Positions 51,301 to 63,583 of a stretch of 64,000 nt of DNA are shown piece by piece. The DNA is from Mansonella perstans (Eukaryota > Nematoda > Chromadorea > Rhabditida > Onchocercidae). How positions within the stretch are numbered: the first letter of the stretch is position 1; each line of letters starts with the position of its first letter. A program made the translations under genes and the position numbers. The stretch spans positions 1 through 64,000 of the forward strand of contig JBAMDO010000239.1 in NCBI GenBank assembly GCA_037074765.1, given 5' to 3'. The notes beneath the pieces were generated by a model. The model was not told the DNA's origin. It saw nothing but the letters and a program-made list of their open reading frames with translations, and did no database searches.

Positions 51301-54300
51301 CATTTTGCTTAATTGTTGTTGGTACTAATTAATTTGCTAAAAATAACAATTGAAAAATATTGTTTCCTTTCCATTTATCCAGTTCTTGTCATTTTTTGAA
51401 ATTAATAGACCGTTCTTCCATTCCTCTATCGCTTTTCAGTTCGTCTACAGACTATTACCCCCCGCTCATCTTCTCACCCTTCTTCAATTCTAGTCCATAT
51501 GTTTTGACTAATTACAGTGTCAGATGTTAAATAGTACACAATAACCCATCATTCTATCTTTTTATAATTATCCCTAATTTTTACCCTGAACCGTGTACAT
51601 TCCCGCTTAATGCAGGGTAGAAATTGCCCATTATTTACCTCTTTTTTCTTTTTTTTTTTTTTTTTTTTAATACGTACCATTTATAAAACGTAGCGCAAAA
51701 ATGGGATAAACAGGTAGGAAAAAAAAGAAAAATGTACACTAAACATTATCATTATGCTTATTATGGCTTGTTCTAGGAGAAAAATTTTGTCATTTAATGC
51801 TTACCACATTTAAACACACAATAAACATTTAAAATACTTGAAAACAAATTAAAATGTTAATAAATTTGAACGTCTAAAAATCTGTTCAATTTTTCAATCA
51901 AATTTCAAAACTTATTTTCAATTTTTTTTTTGTCAAATTTGACCTTTTTGAACTTTTTGTTTTATTTTTAGGATAATTTTTGCTAATAACTAGTTTTTAA
52001 TTTCGTAAAGAATTTTAATATTAAGAGCGAAAAAAAGAAATTTCCAAATTTTATAAATTAAAAAGACGGCGCAGATTTGGATTTTTGTTTTAAGTTTCAA
52101 ATTTTAATTTCATTTTAAAATTTTTATCCAAAAATCATAAGTATTCATTCTCTATGGAATAGTTTTGTCAGAAAGGAAAGAAAAACCATGAATATTTAAT
52201 CATCTGTGATTTTTCTCTTAAATATATTTCATAGCCAATAAGCAGACATTCGCATAATTAATTAATCAAGAATTAAATATAAAATATATTATATCCATTT
52301 TTCACATAGCACTTTTCAATTTCCTATCAAAATTGGCAAAAAAAGTTATGCTCCGATGATTTTGATGATTGTGGGTCATTTTGCATCCTTCAACTTTTAG
52401 ACAGCAATTTTAGCCTTCATCATTGTTCTCCTCAGCTCAACAGACAAAGGTCAAACGGACAATTGCAATTATGGTAGAAACTAGTAGCTACTTTAGTCTT
52501 GTTAAGAAAAGAACATGTAATACGGCCATATCATTTTCTTGTATCATTGTCGCTTAAATTTTACTAACAATAAAAAAAAGAAACAAAATGATGAAAATTT
52601 TGACAATCATTAAAAATCCCAAAAAATTATTACACTCAAAAATTCTCACCAAGGATTGGAAAAGGTTTTTAAAAGAAATAAAATGAAATAAATTTTTAGA
52701 ATTTTAATAAATTCGAAAATTTTTCTAGGATTGAAGCGAATTTTCTAAACAAAACATTTTTTAGAAGTTAGAAGTGAAAATTTGATAAAAAAAATAATTA
52801 CTGTAAAAAAAATTAAATTTATTCCAAATAGATTTGCAAACAGACAAATATTTTTCAGAGATTTTAAATAAATTTTTTGTCTACAGTAATATTTCTGTAA
52901 TGGCTTGTTTAATTTCAGCATTAACAAATGCATTTCTCAAAAATTTTCACTTTCCATTGATTGGTTGATTAATTCGAATAGTTATCATTTTAAAATATTT
53001 TCTTGCTTTTCCCAAAATTTAGACAATTTTTTTTCTCTCAGTACTTCTATAACTTCCAAAGTACTAGTCAAATTTTTATGGTTGATTAAAAAAACTCCAT
53101 TCTTTAAAAAAATGATTTGATTTTGCAGAAAAATGAATAAGGAATTATTGAAATGATATTCATCTCAATGATTTTCAGCTTAGTTTTTTTTTTTTTTAAT
53201 TAATCATTTTTTTATATTTTTATATACGTAATTAATTATAAATTTCAGGTAATCGTTGTTTATATGTTTTTTTTTTTGTTTTTTCTTATCGATGTTTATT
53301 CTCCAAATATCTATTTACTCATTGTAATTTGTCCATTGAAAATGCATTTCAATCATTTTTTAATATTAAATTAGTTTCATGACCTTTGTGATCATGTAGA
53401 TCAATCGAATGAAAGATCATGCAGATCAATCGAATTAAAAAAATAACTGTTACTCTTTTCACTTGTATGTAATGCTGTTAGTTTTGAAAATTTTAAAATC
53501 TGAATGATGATACAGAATAGTACCAAACCATTAGCACGGTGAACTTTTGGAACAGTAAAAGAAATAGTCGGTAAGTTTCAAAGAATTGTTGTGCTAAAAA
53601 AAAATAGCGTATCATGTGATTTTTTGCAAAGCTTAATCAAATTTCGTAAAAATTTAACTGAATCAAGCTTTAAGCTTAAGCGCATTTTTATCTGATTTTA
53701 TTTATATGATGAAAAAAATTTGCAAATAAAATAATTTTTTAAAAAAAAATTTGAATTTTTGGAATATTTGAAAAGTACGGAAAATTTCTTTCCTAATTAA
53801 TTGCTTAAGTTTGAGTAAAAATTTTCAGTCAATTTGAAAATAAACCACCCAAAAAAAAAAGGTCACTTTTTCATACAAATCATTTTTCCCCCTCTTTCTT
53901 CAATCGTAAAAATTCTTAAATATCTAGGATAGGTTGAAGGTCATTGCTGTATTTATGATGCTATTGCATAAAATTAAGAGATATTAATTTTTTTTTTGAA
54001 AATGAGGGAGGAATCTTTTTGTGTCATCCCTTTTTGCCAAACTTCATTCATTCCGAATTAAATTTTCTGGATTCTTCTCAATTAATCACACTGCTAACAA
54101 GTTTCTGTATTTCAATTCAAATTTTGTTTGTCCCTTTAATTTATAGTTTTTAGCGACACAAAGTATTAAATACGATTGAAAATTTTTTCAATTTCATGCA
54201 TTCAATCATTTTGTATTTCAATTGAATTTCTTGAAAAAAGTGATTGATGAAAACTTATTCATTCACTTCCAAAATTTTTCACTTTCGCTAAATACTTTTT

Positions 54301-54812
54301 TGAATTTCTTTTCCAATGCAATTTTCAATCAGTCAGTTAATGTGCTATTTGAATAGAAACTAATGAATTATTAATTGGAACATTTAATTACTTGTTGTCA
54401 TCAACGTGAAAAGTCATCAATGAAAACTAATGACACATACATTGATCTGATGTGACAAGTGTTCATTGAAATTTCCTTTTTAATTAATAATTGTTATTAA
54501 TTAAAAAAAAGAAGGAAAAAAGTTGTTTCCTCATTTTTTATCATCCGAATTCTTTATCACCTTGTTTACCATTCATCCGAATTGTTTATCATTTTTTATC
54601 ATCCGAAAAGTTTCAATAAATATTTGCAAGATTTCCCCAAAGCAAGAATTACGAATTCATTTTCTGGAAATTTTAAATTCATCTTTAATCAGAACTTATT
54701 CATGTGTATATGGTATAAGAAGAGAAAAAAAGGAAAAAAATCAATGTCAATGAAAAATAATTGTTTGAAATTAAATTTAAATCAAAAAACATTCGTAAAT
54801 TTTGCAATTGCA
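40724..54812. other. 14-kb stretch with no convincing gene
   Basis: Very AT-rich DNA with TTAATTAA-type words, T and A runs, a (TC)n tract at 41346-41362 and a 30-base T run at 48275-48304. The open frames present are low complexity or lack splice context. A few slightly GC-richer islands occur (about 44.45-44.75, 49.3-49.4 and 51.4-51.6 kb) but none reads as an exon. It lies upstream of the anosmin-like gene and could hold its distal regulatory elements; this is inference. Confidence 0.5.
48275..48304. repeat. Homopolymer T run of 30 bases
   Basis: An uninterrupted run of 30 T. It could be the tail of a retrotransposed insert on the minus strand, but no recognisable insert precedes it. Length is likely polymorphic or assembly-dependent. 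Confidence 0.8.
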
Positions 54813-54813
54813 G
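54802..54813 (+). other. Acceptor TTGCAATTGCAG upstream of the anosmin-like start (candidate trans-splice site)
   Basis: A splice-acceptor-like sequence ends at 54813, 14 bases before the first ATG at 54828. No upstream coding exon is visible, so this may be the trans-splice site or the end of a 5' UTR intron. Confidence 0.4.
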
Positions 54814-54827
54814 GACAAAAAATTCCC

Positions 54828-57800
54828 ATGATGTGGTCACAGATGTCATTGTTGGTACTAATTGCTGGAACACTCAAAGCATTTACAGTGCTGCCGTATG
54901 TGCAAATTGATTTTGTTCACTATTTCAGATTAGCACAATGTGATGCAAAATGTGCTGAAAAGGTAAATTAAATTTAATTAAACTTACAAATGAACAAATA
55001 CAAATTGAAGGAAATTTTCGAGCCATTAAGATAATATCATGTTATTCTTTTTTTTCAATATTTTTGAAATCATTCCTTTTTTTTAAATTATTTTTTTCTT
55101 TCTATATTCGAAGATAAGGCAATGTTTCATTTTTATAGAAAGTCCATTTATTTTAAAATTATTTCAAAAAACGAATTTTAATTTGAAATATTTAAAAAAA
55201 TGACTGGAAACTAGTTGGCATTTCGCTAATTTCAATGATATAAAGTATAGAAGAATTACTTACTTTTCAGTGACAAATTAATTTTTTAATAATTCGAATT
55301 CAGAAACGCAAAATTCATTTTGAATTATCTGTTGGAGAAAAAAAAGAGGAATTTTATAATATAAAATTTCTGTTAGAATTAATATTTGCAAATTAAAATT
55401 TAATTCAACTTGAAACAACAAATATTTTCATTATTTTAAAAACAAATCCAGTTTTTGACGATTAAAATTACTGTAACTAAATTTTGCTTCAATTAAATTA
55501 ATTGGAATAACATTAATTGCTTAACTGCTTCCTAGCCCACACAATTATGGAAGTTGGGAAGTTATTCTATAATTAAACTTTTGTGTAAAATTTTTTTTCT
55601 CATATGAAATAATTGAATTTTGAAGCAATTCGATTTAATTTCATTGAAATGTTAGAAAAAGATTTTGTGCACTTTCAAGTAAATTCTCACTTTAATTTAT
55701 AATTATTATTAATTGCATTTGTTTAAAAAAAAAAATCACTTCGTTAAGAAATTACTGAAATTACTCGGAACAAAAAAAAGCATTTAAAATTTTTCAGTAT
55801 TCAAAATCGATCAAACGACGCTTAAATGATGGAACATTTATAAAGTATTATGGCAATGATGGTGATCATTACAAACTTGTCAGTGTAATTACATTTGTTT
55901 TAAAGCCCTTTAATTTATCCATCCTTTTTTAATAGCTTTAAATATATTTATTAATTAAAATTCGTACCAATTAATTTTACAGTAATGAAATATTTAATCT
56001 AACTCGTTATGATTTCATTTGAAATGTTTGAAAAGAAACTTTTTTTTTTCTTTTCGCTTAACAGAACAATGCTGGGAAGAAAATAAATTTTTAAGAAACG
56101 TGTTACGAAGGAAAAAACAAAAACTTTTTTTTTATAATACACGATCATTCTATGACGGTCATTTCACTGTGATTGTTTTTATGATGAGAAAATATTTTTT
56201 AAGTGTCAAAAAAAGGAAAAAAACTTTTTCGTAATTTATTTCTATTTCATTCCTGATAATTATTTTGCTATTTTAAGTTAACATTGAATGACTTTTGAAT
56301 TTCCAAATTTTAATTGAATATTTTCAAATTGAGGATTGAAAATTTTTGATGATAAACGTAAACGCACTATAAGCATTCATTTGGCCATAAACAAATATAC
56401 GTCTTATGTTAATTTAAAAAAAGAAAATAGAAAGTTGAATTTCATGAAATTGTGGAGTTTTTTTTTTTTATAATAATATATTACAGTGTGTCGCAGGTTG
56501 TAATAGACGACGAATAGCTGTAAGGAGAGAAAAAAATGGTACGACAAATGCGCTAATGACAGGAATGCAATTTTGGATGGATACAAATGCATATGCAAGT
56601 AAAATTTTGAAAAAAAAAACTTGAAAATGTTAAGAAATTAAAAGGAGCAATTTCGAAAGTTGGAATTTTTAAAGAAAAAAACAAAATTACCAATTTCTGT
56701 TATTTTAAATTAAAAGATTTCAAATTTAACGATAGTAATCGAATATTCAAATGTGATATTAATCGAACAAAATCCAGCAAAGCGAAAGAGTTTTGAAAAA
56801 AAAAATTAAAAAAAAACTCTAAAAAAATCAAAATTGAAAATTTCACGAAATTAAAATTTCATCAGGGAGACCGGACTATTTTAATTTAATTTAAGAAATT
56901 AATTAATTTTTTTCATTGTTTTAGGTCGAACGGATCATTCACCAATTGAAAGTGTTCAGTTAGGTTGTACGGATTTTGTAACATCGCAAGAGCATAATGA
57001 TTTTGAAGATACTATTGAGGCATTAATTTTTGTTAATGTAAACGAAACGGAACAATTTCCGATTCGATACATTGTTCAGTGGAAGCAACGAACATATGAT
57101 GGTAGTCCGACAGGAGAAAATGGCTGGATTACTGCCTCGGTTCATTCAAAATTTCATTCATTTCATTAAGTTTAACAAAAAAAAATAATACTATCAGTAA
57201 TAATGCCACTAATAATACGTTAATTATAATAATATTATTATTAATAATAATGTTAATAATAATAGAAATGTGATTAATGATAATACTAATAAAAATAATT
57301 GCCGGAAAAATTGAAATAATATAATTATAACGAACAACAATGATTCATTAATGATTCATTTTCTTTTTAATTTTTTTTAAGCTAGAAAATGATTTGAAAT
57401 TTAAATTCAATAATTTATGTTACTGTTATTAAGTATTATTGTAAAAAAATTTTACTGTTTTTTTTTCTCTTAGAAAAATTTAAAGTTTGAAAAATGAATA
57501 CTTTTTCAGATTGAATCAGAGCCAATATTTAGAGTTGAAGGTATGGTACCGTTAATGCAGTATAGATTTATGGTAACTGCTGTTGGCCCTGGTGGACGTC
57601 TGGGTGGGCCGATAATGAGCGATTGGACGCAAACATTGACTGTTGATGAAAAACTACGCACAACTGGTGATAAAAAGTTTCAAATTAATTAACTTACAAT
57701 TTTATTGATCAAGAATTAAGCGATGGCTGTTAAGTAAGAGTGAATATTTGAGGAAAGATTTTAAAATATGAATTTTAATTCCAAATAAAAGTTTTTATGA

Positions 57801-60130
57801 AAAGTTTCAAATAAGCAAAAAAGATAATGAAAATGATGGTGTTGGTGAATGTATCTGTCATTTACCTTGAAATTTAATAAATTTTTTCTTTCATACTTTT
57901 TTTGCTAAAACAAAAAAAAAATTCGCAAAAAGAAAAATATTATTAATCAATCGTTCGTTTTTTTTTTTTTTTTTTTATTTCATTTACTCATTGAACATTT
58001 GCCTTGAAATTATTTTCTCAAGGAAAAGAAATGAATAAAAAAAAATTATTCATAGTATATCAATGTATTATTCCTTTTTTTTTAAATTAAAATTTTAGCT
58101 TATCTTGAAATTCAGACATTTTAAATTCTTTAATTGAATTATTTTAAACAATTTAATGCTGCCTCTTTCAATTATTTTATATCAGTTCTTTTTTTTCTAT
58201 CAAAATTACTGTGGACAAACAGCAATAGTCATAACGATATTCATCAATAATTATACCGTAGATAATAATTATGTTGGAAAATTTAAAATAATTGAATTTT
58301 AAAAATTTATAAACTGTATTCCTTTTCATTTTACAGTTGGACCAATGATAATAACAACACAATACAATAATGAGGATGGTTTGTGCGCATTAGTAAAATG
58401 GTACCAGTTGCCGTATCAACCTGAACCGTCATTGGATAATCCAGATAGTAAGCTAGCAATGTTTGGTAGCTGTCATTACAGCATCACCATATTTAATGAA
58501 ACTTCACAAGAAACTATCGTATTTACACTGGTTAGTTTAAAATTTTATCAATTTCAAGCATATTCAATTTTTGGCTTGAAGTTTAAAATTTTTTTTTTTC
58601 GAAATAATATTTTTGTTTTGTAATCAAAAGAAATAATTCTTTTTTAGTAAAAAATAGTTTATTCATTTTAAAATGAAGAAAATTTAATGATATAATTGAA
58701 ATTAGCAAAAAATATGAAATGCATTCAATTTCATCGGTAAAAATTTGCTAGCGTTATTTTTGATTAAAAATTTATTTTTCTTCTGTTGAATGTTTTCAGC
58801 ATTTTTTTTTACATTTCGAATATCATTTCTAATATACATTTTCACTTCTGATATCACTAGTTACATTTTTAGGATAATGGAAATGGTATTTTACTATCAA
58901 ATTTGCAATTTTCAACGGAATATTCTGTTGCAATTCGATCAATTTCATCAGCAGTGAAAACCGACTCATCACCACTGTTGCAACAAAATGATGCTTCAGC
59001 TTCAACTACAGATGACACAAATAGCATATTGGAGCAGAAATTCTTAACACCAGCATGTAATGAAGTATTTGGTCCAGGAAGTTTAGAATGTGGTAAGGGA
59101 AAAAAAATTAATTACGATTTTGCAAATATATTAAATTGTTATTAATTAATCACGTCCACCCATCGGATTATTGCTTATTAATTTCATTTCGTTCACTTTT
59201 TCGTTATTTTTTTTTTTTAGCTCCTGAACCAGTTAAAAATTTGGAAGCAGCAGTAAATTCAAATGGATCGGTAAAAATTCAATGGTTACCAAGTGAACCA
59301 AATTCTACTTTAGTTTATCAATTACTTTATCAATCACTAACGGATCATTACGATTGTGATAAAAATCCATCTAGTATTTATATCAATGCAGTTAGTTATT
59401 TTTTTAAATTTAATTTCATAAATTACCACAATAATGTAAAATATTTTTAGATTCATACAAGATTATTCGTTATCATTAGAATGAGGACACTTGTAATCTA
59501 ATAAATATTTCAATTAAAAGATTACACGCAGCACATTGATGTAATAATTTAAGAATTTAATAGAAAAAATTGAGAATTTTTTACCAATATAAACTGAAAA
59601 TTAAAAGTGGAAAAACATTTAAGTTATATATTTTGCTATTCGAAGTTTATTGTAATTTGAATAAAATTTATGATTTTTAGAATTCTTGCACATGTGACAA
59701 AAATTTCGGTAAAGCAGTAATTAAGTACTACATCCATTATTTCATGCATTAGCACATCCTGAATTACTTGCATATTTATTTGATTGAAGATATGTTACAT
59801 GGATCAATTTCAAAAAAGCTAAGCAACAAATTTCAATTTTTGTCCGCTCTCTTTTAGGGTTCAACAAGTACAACAATACAATTACATGATCGTATACATT
59901 GTGAGTATTCGATTAAATTAATTAATTATGATCTAATTGGACGAGAAGCTAGTACCGAAATAATTATTTGGTATCGACCGGATATTCATGTATTTAATTC
60001 TAATCTAATTTACATTTATCCTATATTAGCACTAATTTCTGTCGTTATTTTAATAAAATGTTGCATATGTTTATGTTGTTCTAATACCAAAAATAATAGT
60101 GATAAGAAAGATAATGTAACAATTTTGTGA
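54828..60130 (+). CDS. Anosmin-1/KAL-1-like fibronectin type III membrane protein
   Basis: Nine phase-consistent exons: 54828-54962, 55798-55878, 56487-56598, 56925-57139, 57510-57666, 58337-58530, 58873-59092, 59221-59390 and 59858-60130. They encode 518 residues. A signal peptide (MMWSQMSLLVLIAGTLKAFT) precedes a small Cys-containing region (QCDAKCAEK, then CVAGCNRRR, residues about 35-80) resembling the anosmin Cys-box. Three FN3-like domains follow. The first (about 125-228) has IRYIVQWKQRTYDG and YRFMVTAVGPGGRL. The second (about 234-362) ends in TPACNEVFGPGSLEC. The third (about 373-465) includes VKIQWLPSEPNS. A helix at about 478-500 (IYIYPILALISVVILI) precedes a Cys-rich, basic tail ending NVTIL. 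Anosmin-type proteins bind heparan sulfate and guide neurons and epidermal cells. No WAP domain is found, and three rather than four FN3 units are seen. The family call rests on domain order and spacing. Confidence 0.82.
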
Positions 60131-60218
60131 TATTCATTTCTGTTCATATAATGAATATTGTTTATATTACGCAAATACTTCTTCTTCAAATGCATATTGA
60201 AAATACTTGTTGACAGGA

Positions 60219-60224
60219 AATAAA
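60219..60224 (+). terminator. Putative poly(A) signal AATAAA of the anosmin-like gene
   Basis: AATAAA lies 89 bases past the stop at 60130, followed by an A/T-rich stretch. It is the first canonical signal after the gene. Confidence 0.5.
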
Positions 60225-62749
60225 CAAAATAATTTTCAAAATTTTAAAACATTTGATTTAAAATCTTTTTCGTTTTTCTTTATTTCTTTGTTCTTATTTA
60301 TCAACTTATAATTCAATTTGATTAAATTGAATTTCACATATTCAATTCTTGTTGAAAAATATAATTGCAAATTTTGCTTTTGTTTTTTTCAAAGTCAAAA
60401 AATTAAAAGTTTGCCTTCTTTTTTGTAAAAATATCATTGAATGAAATTTCAAAATTATTTCCATTGTTTTATTCCCTGGCATAATGAATTGGATTAAACC
60501 GGTTTAACTTACAAATTAGTATTGCTATTGTAAATTTGCTCAAGATACTTTTTTTTTTTTTGAAAACTTTTTTTGTTATTATTATTATTATTCGCTTGAT
60601 GTTTTGTTTGTAAAAATTTGTTAATTTAATTTCTATTTAAATTTTAATGCATTTTTTCTTCTATGCATGATCATGTAAGCAATGATATATTGTTGTAAAA
60701 AAATTTAAGCAATAAATGAAATTTAATGAAGAAGCATTTGCTCATTGCGTAACAGATAGATGAGCCATGAGGTATACCGATAAAGATAGCCATAAACCAT
60801 ATCAATAAATAAGCTATAAGGCATACCTATCCGGTAAGTGAAGCCTTTTTTTGCAATCTACTTCTCTCGCAAATTTCCTTATTCCTCATCAAAAAATCTT
60901 CCTAAAGACCAGAAGAGGAAACAACCATATCGTTTATTAGCGCAATCTCAAAATGATCTAAGGCACTGTTTCAGAATGTTAGACATAGCATTTAAAATGT
61001 CCATATTACTCATTATTCATCATTGAAATATCATTTTCGAGCAATCACTACTATTTCTATTATGTCTTAAAATAAAATAAGCATAAATTGAAATCTTCTC
61101 CAATAATATTTTCAAAAATTCTTTGTTTTCCTTTCAAAACTGTTCTACTGAAAAAATTAAATAAATTTTATGAAAGCTAATTAATTGTTTTGATGTTCTC
61201 TCATTTTGCACTCATTCCAAACAACTAACATTTAATCTTAGGTTGTTATCTATCCCAGAGATTTGGCTAAGATTAATGATGAGATTGAAATTTGAAAATA
61301 AAATGAAATGAAACCATTTTTGCCATTTGAGAATAGGCTTCTTAATATTTGATTTACCAGCGGATTGCGTTAGCAAAATGTATTGATTAGATTAATATTG
61401 GATGATGAAAAATTTTGATGTTTTTGTAAATAACAAATAAAAGACCTAATTTGCATATTTCAATTATTTGCAATTAAAATGAAATTTATCAGCGAATATG
61501 AAAATACAAATGTCTGAAATTATTCAATAAACAAACAAATGAATGTTACCGTAACATATTACATCGAGAATGTCAATAAATAAAAAAACAATGAATAAAC
61601 AGATGGTAAAGAAAATTCAAAATAATTTCAATTCTTAATTTAGTTCTTGTTTCAATTATTAATTAAATAAACAAACCAATGATATGGTTTACTGTAAGAA
61701 AATCTTGATTTACTATTTTTTTTGTCATTTAAAAGAAATTTTACAAAAGCTACGAAAACAACCGTAGTTTTCAATACTTTTATTAGCAAATTCTATTTCG
61801 GTTCACTACTCTAAGGATATTGCAAGCAATGTTTATAACAGAATAAATGAAATGCCTGGGATATGATAAGAGGATAGAAAAAACTTCATAATAAATCAAA
61901 TTCAATTTATGATATAGTGATATCAACTGTTAATCTAATAATTAAACAGCTTAATTGCATATTACAAGCTACATATTGTGCGTTTAATATTTTTGCATGG
62001 GGAAATTTTAACTTTCATTTGCATATTATTTGATAAGAAATTTCGGATTGGTATAATTTATTTCATTATTTCATAATCATACAAATAAATTACAGTTAAG
62101 GATAATTTTCTTAAAATTTATCTCTCATATTTTAATTTTAGCTTTTAATTTACTAAAATAAATTTGGTATTGTTTTTTTTTCTTCATTCCATTGTTTTCT
62201 TCTATCGCTTTTTAATTTTTACTTTTTTGATAAAGCATAAGAAAAAAGAAATGAAACATGAAATTGTCACTAATCAATAGAATGGTATATACAAGTAAGT
62301 GATCGAATTTGATGGAAGGAAAATAGGTAATTAGTGAAGATAGCAAGGAAAAGAAATGAAAGTTTTCACGAGTTAAAAAGTTGATTAAACATTTTGTTTT
62401 CTCGCATCTTCATTTATCTCTTAAAATATCTTTCCGATATTTTAATTTTTTTACTCTTCTTGATTTTTGCGTTTGATTTTTTCTTTCTGTTTTAGTGGTT
62501 TTTTAATTTTTAAACAGACATGCTGTTTTCTCCTGTTTTTTTTCTGTTTTTGTCACTTTAGTTGTGTAAGTTATATAAATCTGACAAGTTGTTGACGAAA
62601 TTGCTGATCGATTTATACTAAATAATTGGTGTGGTCCTTCTCCCGAGAATCATTTCATACTTAATATACTTTTCAGCCGGGAAATCACTAGTTCTATTGG
62701 AATATTTTTTGAAAAATTATCATGCTCCTTTTTTTTGAACATTAAATAT

Positions 62750-62945
62750 TGATGCAAGAGTATGATGATTAGTGACAGACTCAGCCAGTGATTTAAACTG
62801 TCACTGTAAAAAATGCTAGGATGCATACACCGACTGAGCAGAGACTGTTTAAGTTTAAACTGCAATTTCTATACAGATATTGTGTGGATCAGCATTAATG
62901 CAGCAGTATGATGATTAGTGATAGACTTAAACGATGATTTGAAAG
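62750..62945. repeat. Diverged direct repeat of about 48 bp
   Basis: A segment with AGTATGATGATTAGTGACAG (about 62758) followed by ACTCAGCCAGTGATTTAAA recurs at about 62905 as AGTATGATGATTAGTGATAG followed by a similar ACTTAAACGATGATTTGAAA. The copies are about 147 bp apart. No coding role is evident. Confidence 0.6.
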
Positions 62946-63583
62946 AAATTAACCCAACATGAAAATAAATTAATTGAATGTGTAATTTTAAAAATATCAG
63001 TTCAATCAAATTTAAATTAAAATTACTTTCATCTTCGTTAAATTCATAGTTGCAGCATTAAATATTAAATTTAATGTAACTTTTTTTTTGCAAATTATGA
63101 TACTATCCGTATATTTCAAGTTCAATTTCAATTATTTTTTCCATAAACATAATGTGTAATTTAAGATTTTAATTTGCGCAATTTTATCAGTTTTCATGAA
63201 AAAAAAGTTAATATAACAAAAACATGGTTAATATCATCAATAAAGAGTATAATAAATGCTTGTTAACAGTAATGGCTAGGTAGTCGTGATTGATGTCTTC
63301 ACGAATAAATTATGTTTTAGTAGTTGATTTTCATAAAGAAAGAATCCACAAAATCTGCTTAAATAATTCTATGATGATTTTTTCTTTTACTACGGAAAAT
63401 TCGCAAGAAAAACTTTTTTTCACCAACCTAAAAGTTATAATTTCCAAATAAATTGTAAAATATTTCCATCGCTCTACACTACACTTCGCGAAAATAATAA
63501 GCATTATAATAAAATTTTAAATTTAGACAAAAATGCAAAGATGCAAAATAAATCAACAATACAATGTGGAACGTGTAAGGTAT

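Larger units (their letters stand above)
60131..63583. other. Convergent 3' intergenic region
   Basis: About 3.4 kb between the 3' ends of the anosmin-like gene and the aminopeptidase. It contains AT-rich DNA and a diverged 48-bp direct repeat around 62.75-62.95 kb. Short open frames at 60838-61026 (plus) and 62650-62865 (minus) lack splice or family support. Confidence 0.5.

Noticed and set aside
52376..52500. Signal-peptide-like fragment (TAILAFIIVLLSSTDKG) on the plus strand
   Set aside because: The upstream frame is closed by a stop directly before it and no start or splice arrangement gives a complete product.
54896..54929. Possible 34-base intron (GTATGT...TTTCAG) within exon 1 of the anosmin-like gene
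   Set aside because: It is shorter than a plausible spliceable intron and the sequence is open in frame without it.
56064..56234. Possible extra exon (EQCWEENKFLRNVLRR) in the anosmin-like gene
   Set aside because: The acceptor phase does not match the preceding exon, and skipping it restores an in-phase CVAGC continuation.
57185..57310. AAT-rich tract as a functional element
   Set aside because: It is a simple (AAT)n-type microsatellite within an intron of the anosmin-like gene.
60838..61026. 62-codon plus-strand frame beyond the anosmin-like gene
   Set aside because: It opens with a non-ATG codon at a GTAAGTG sequence, lies past the poly(A) signal and resembles no protein.
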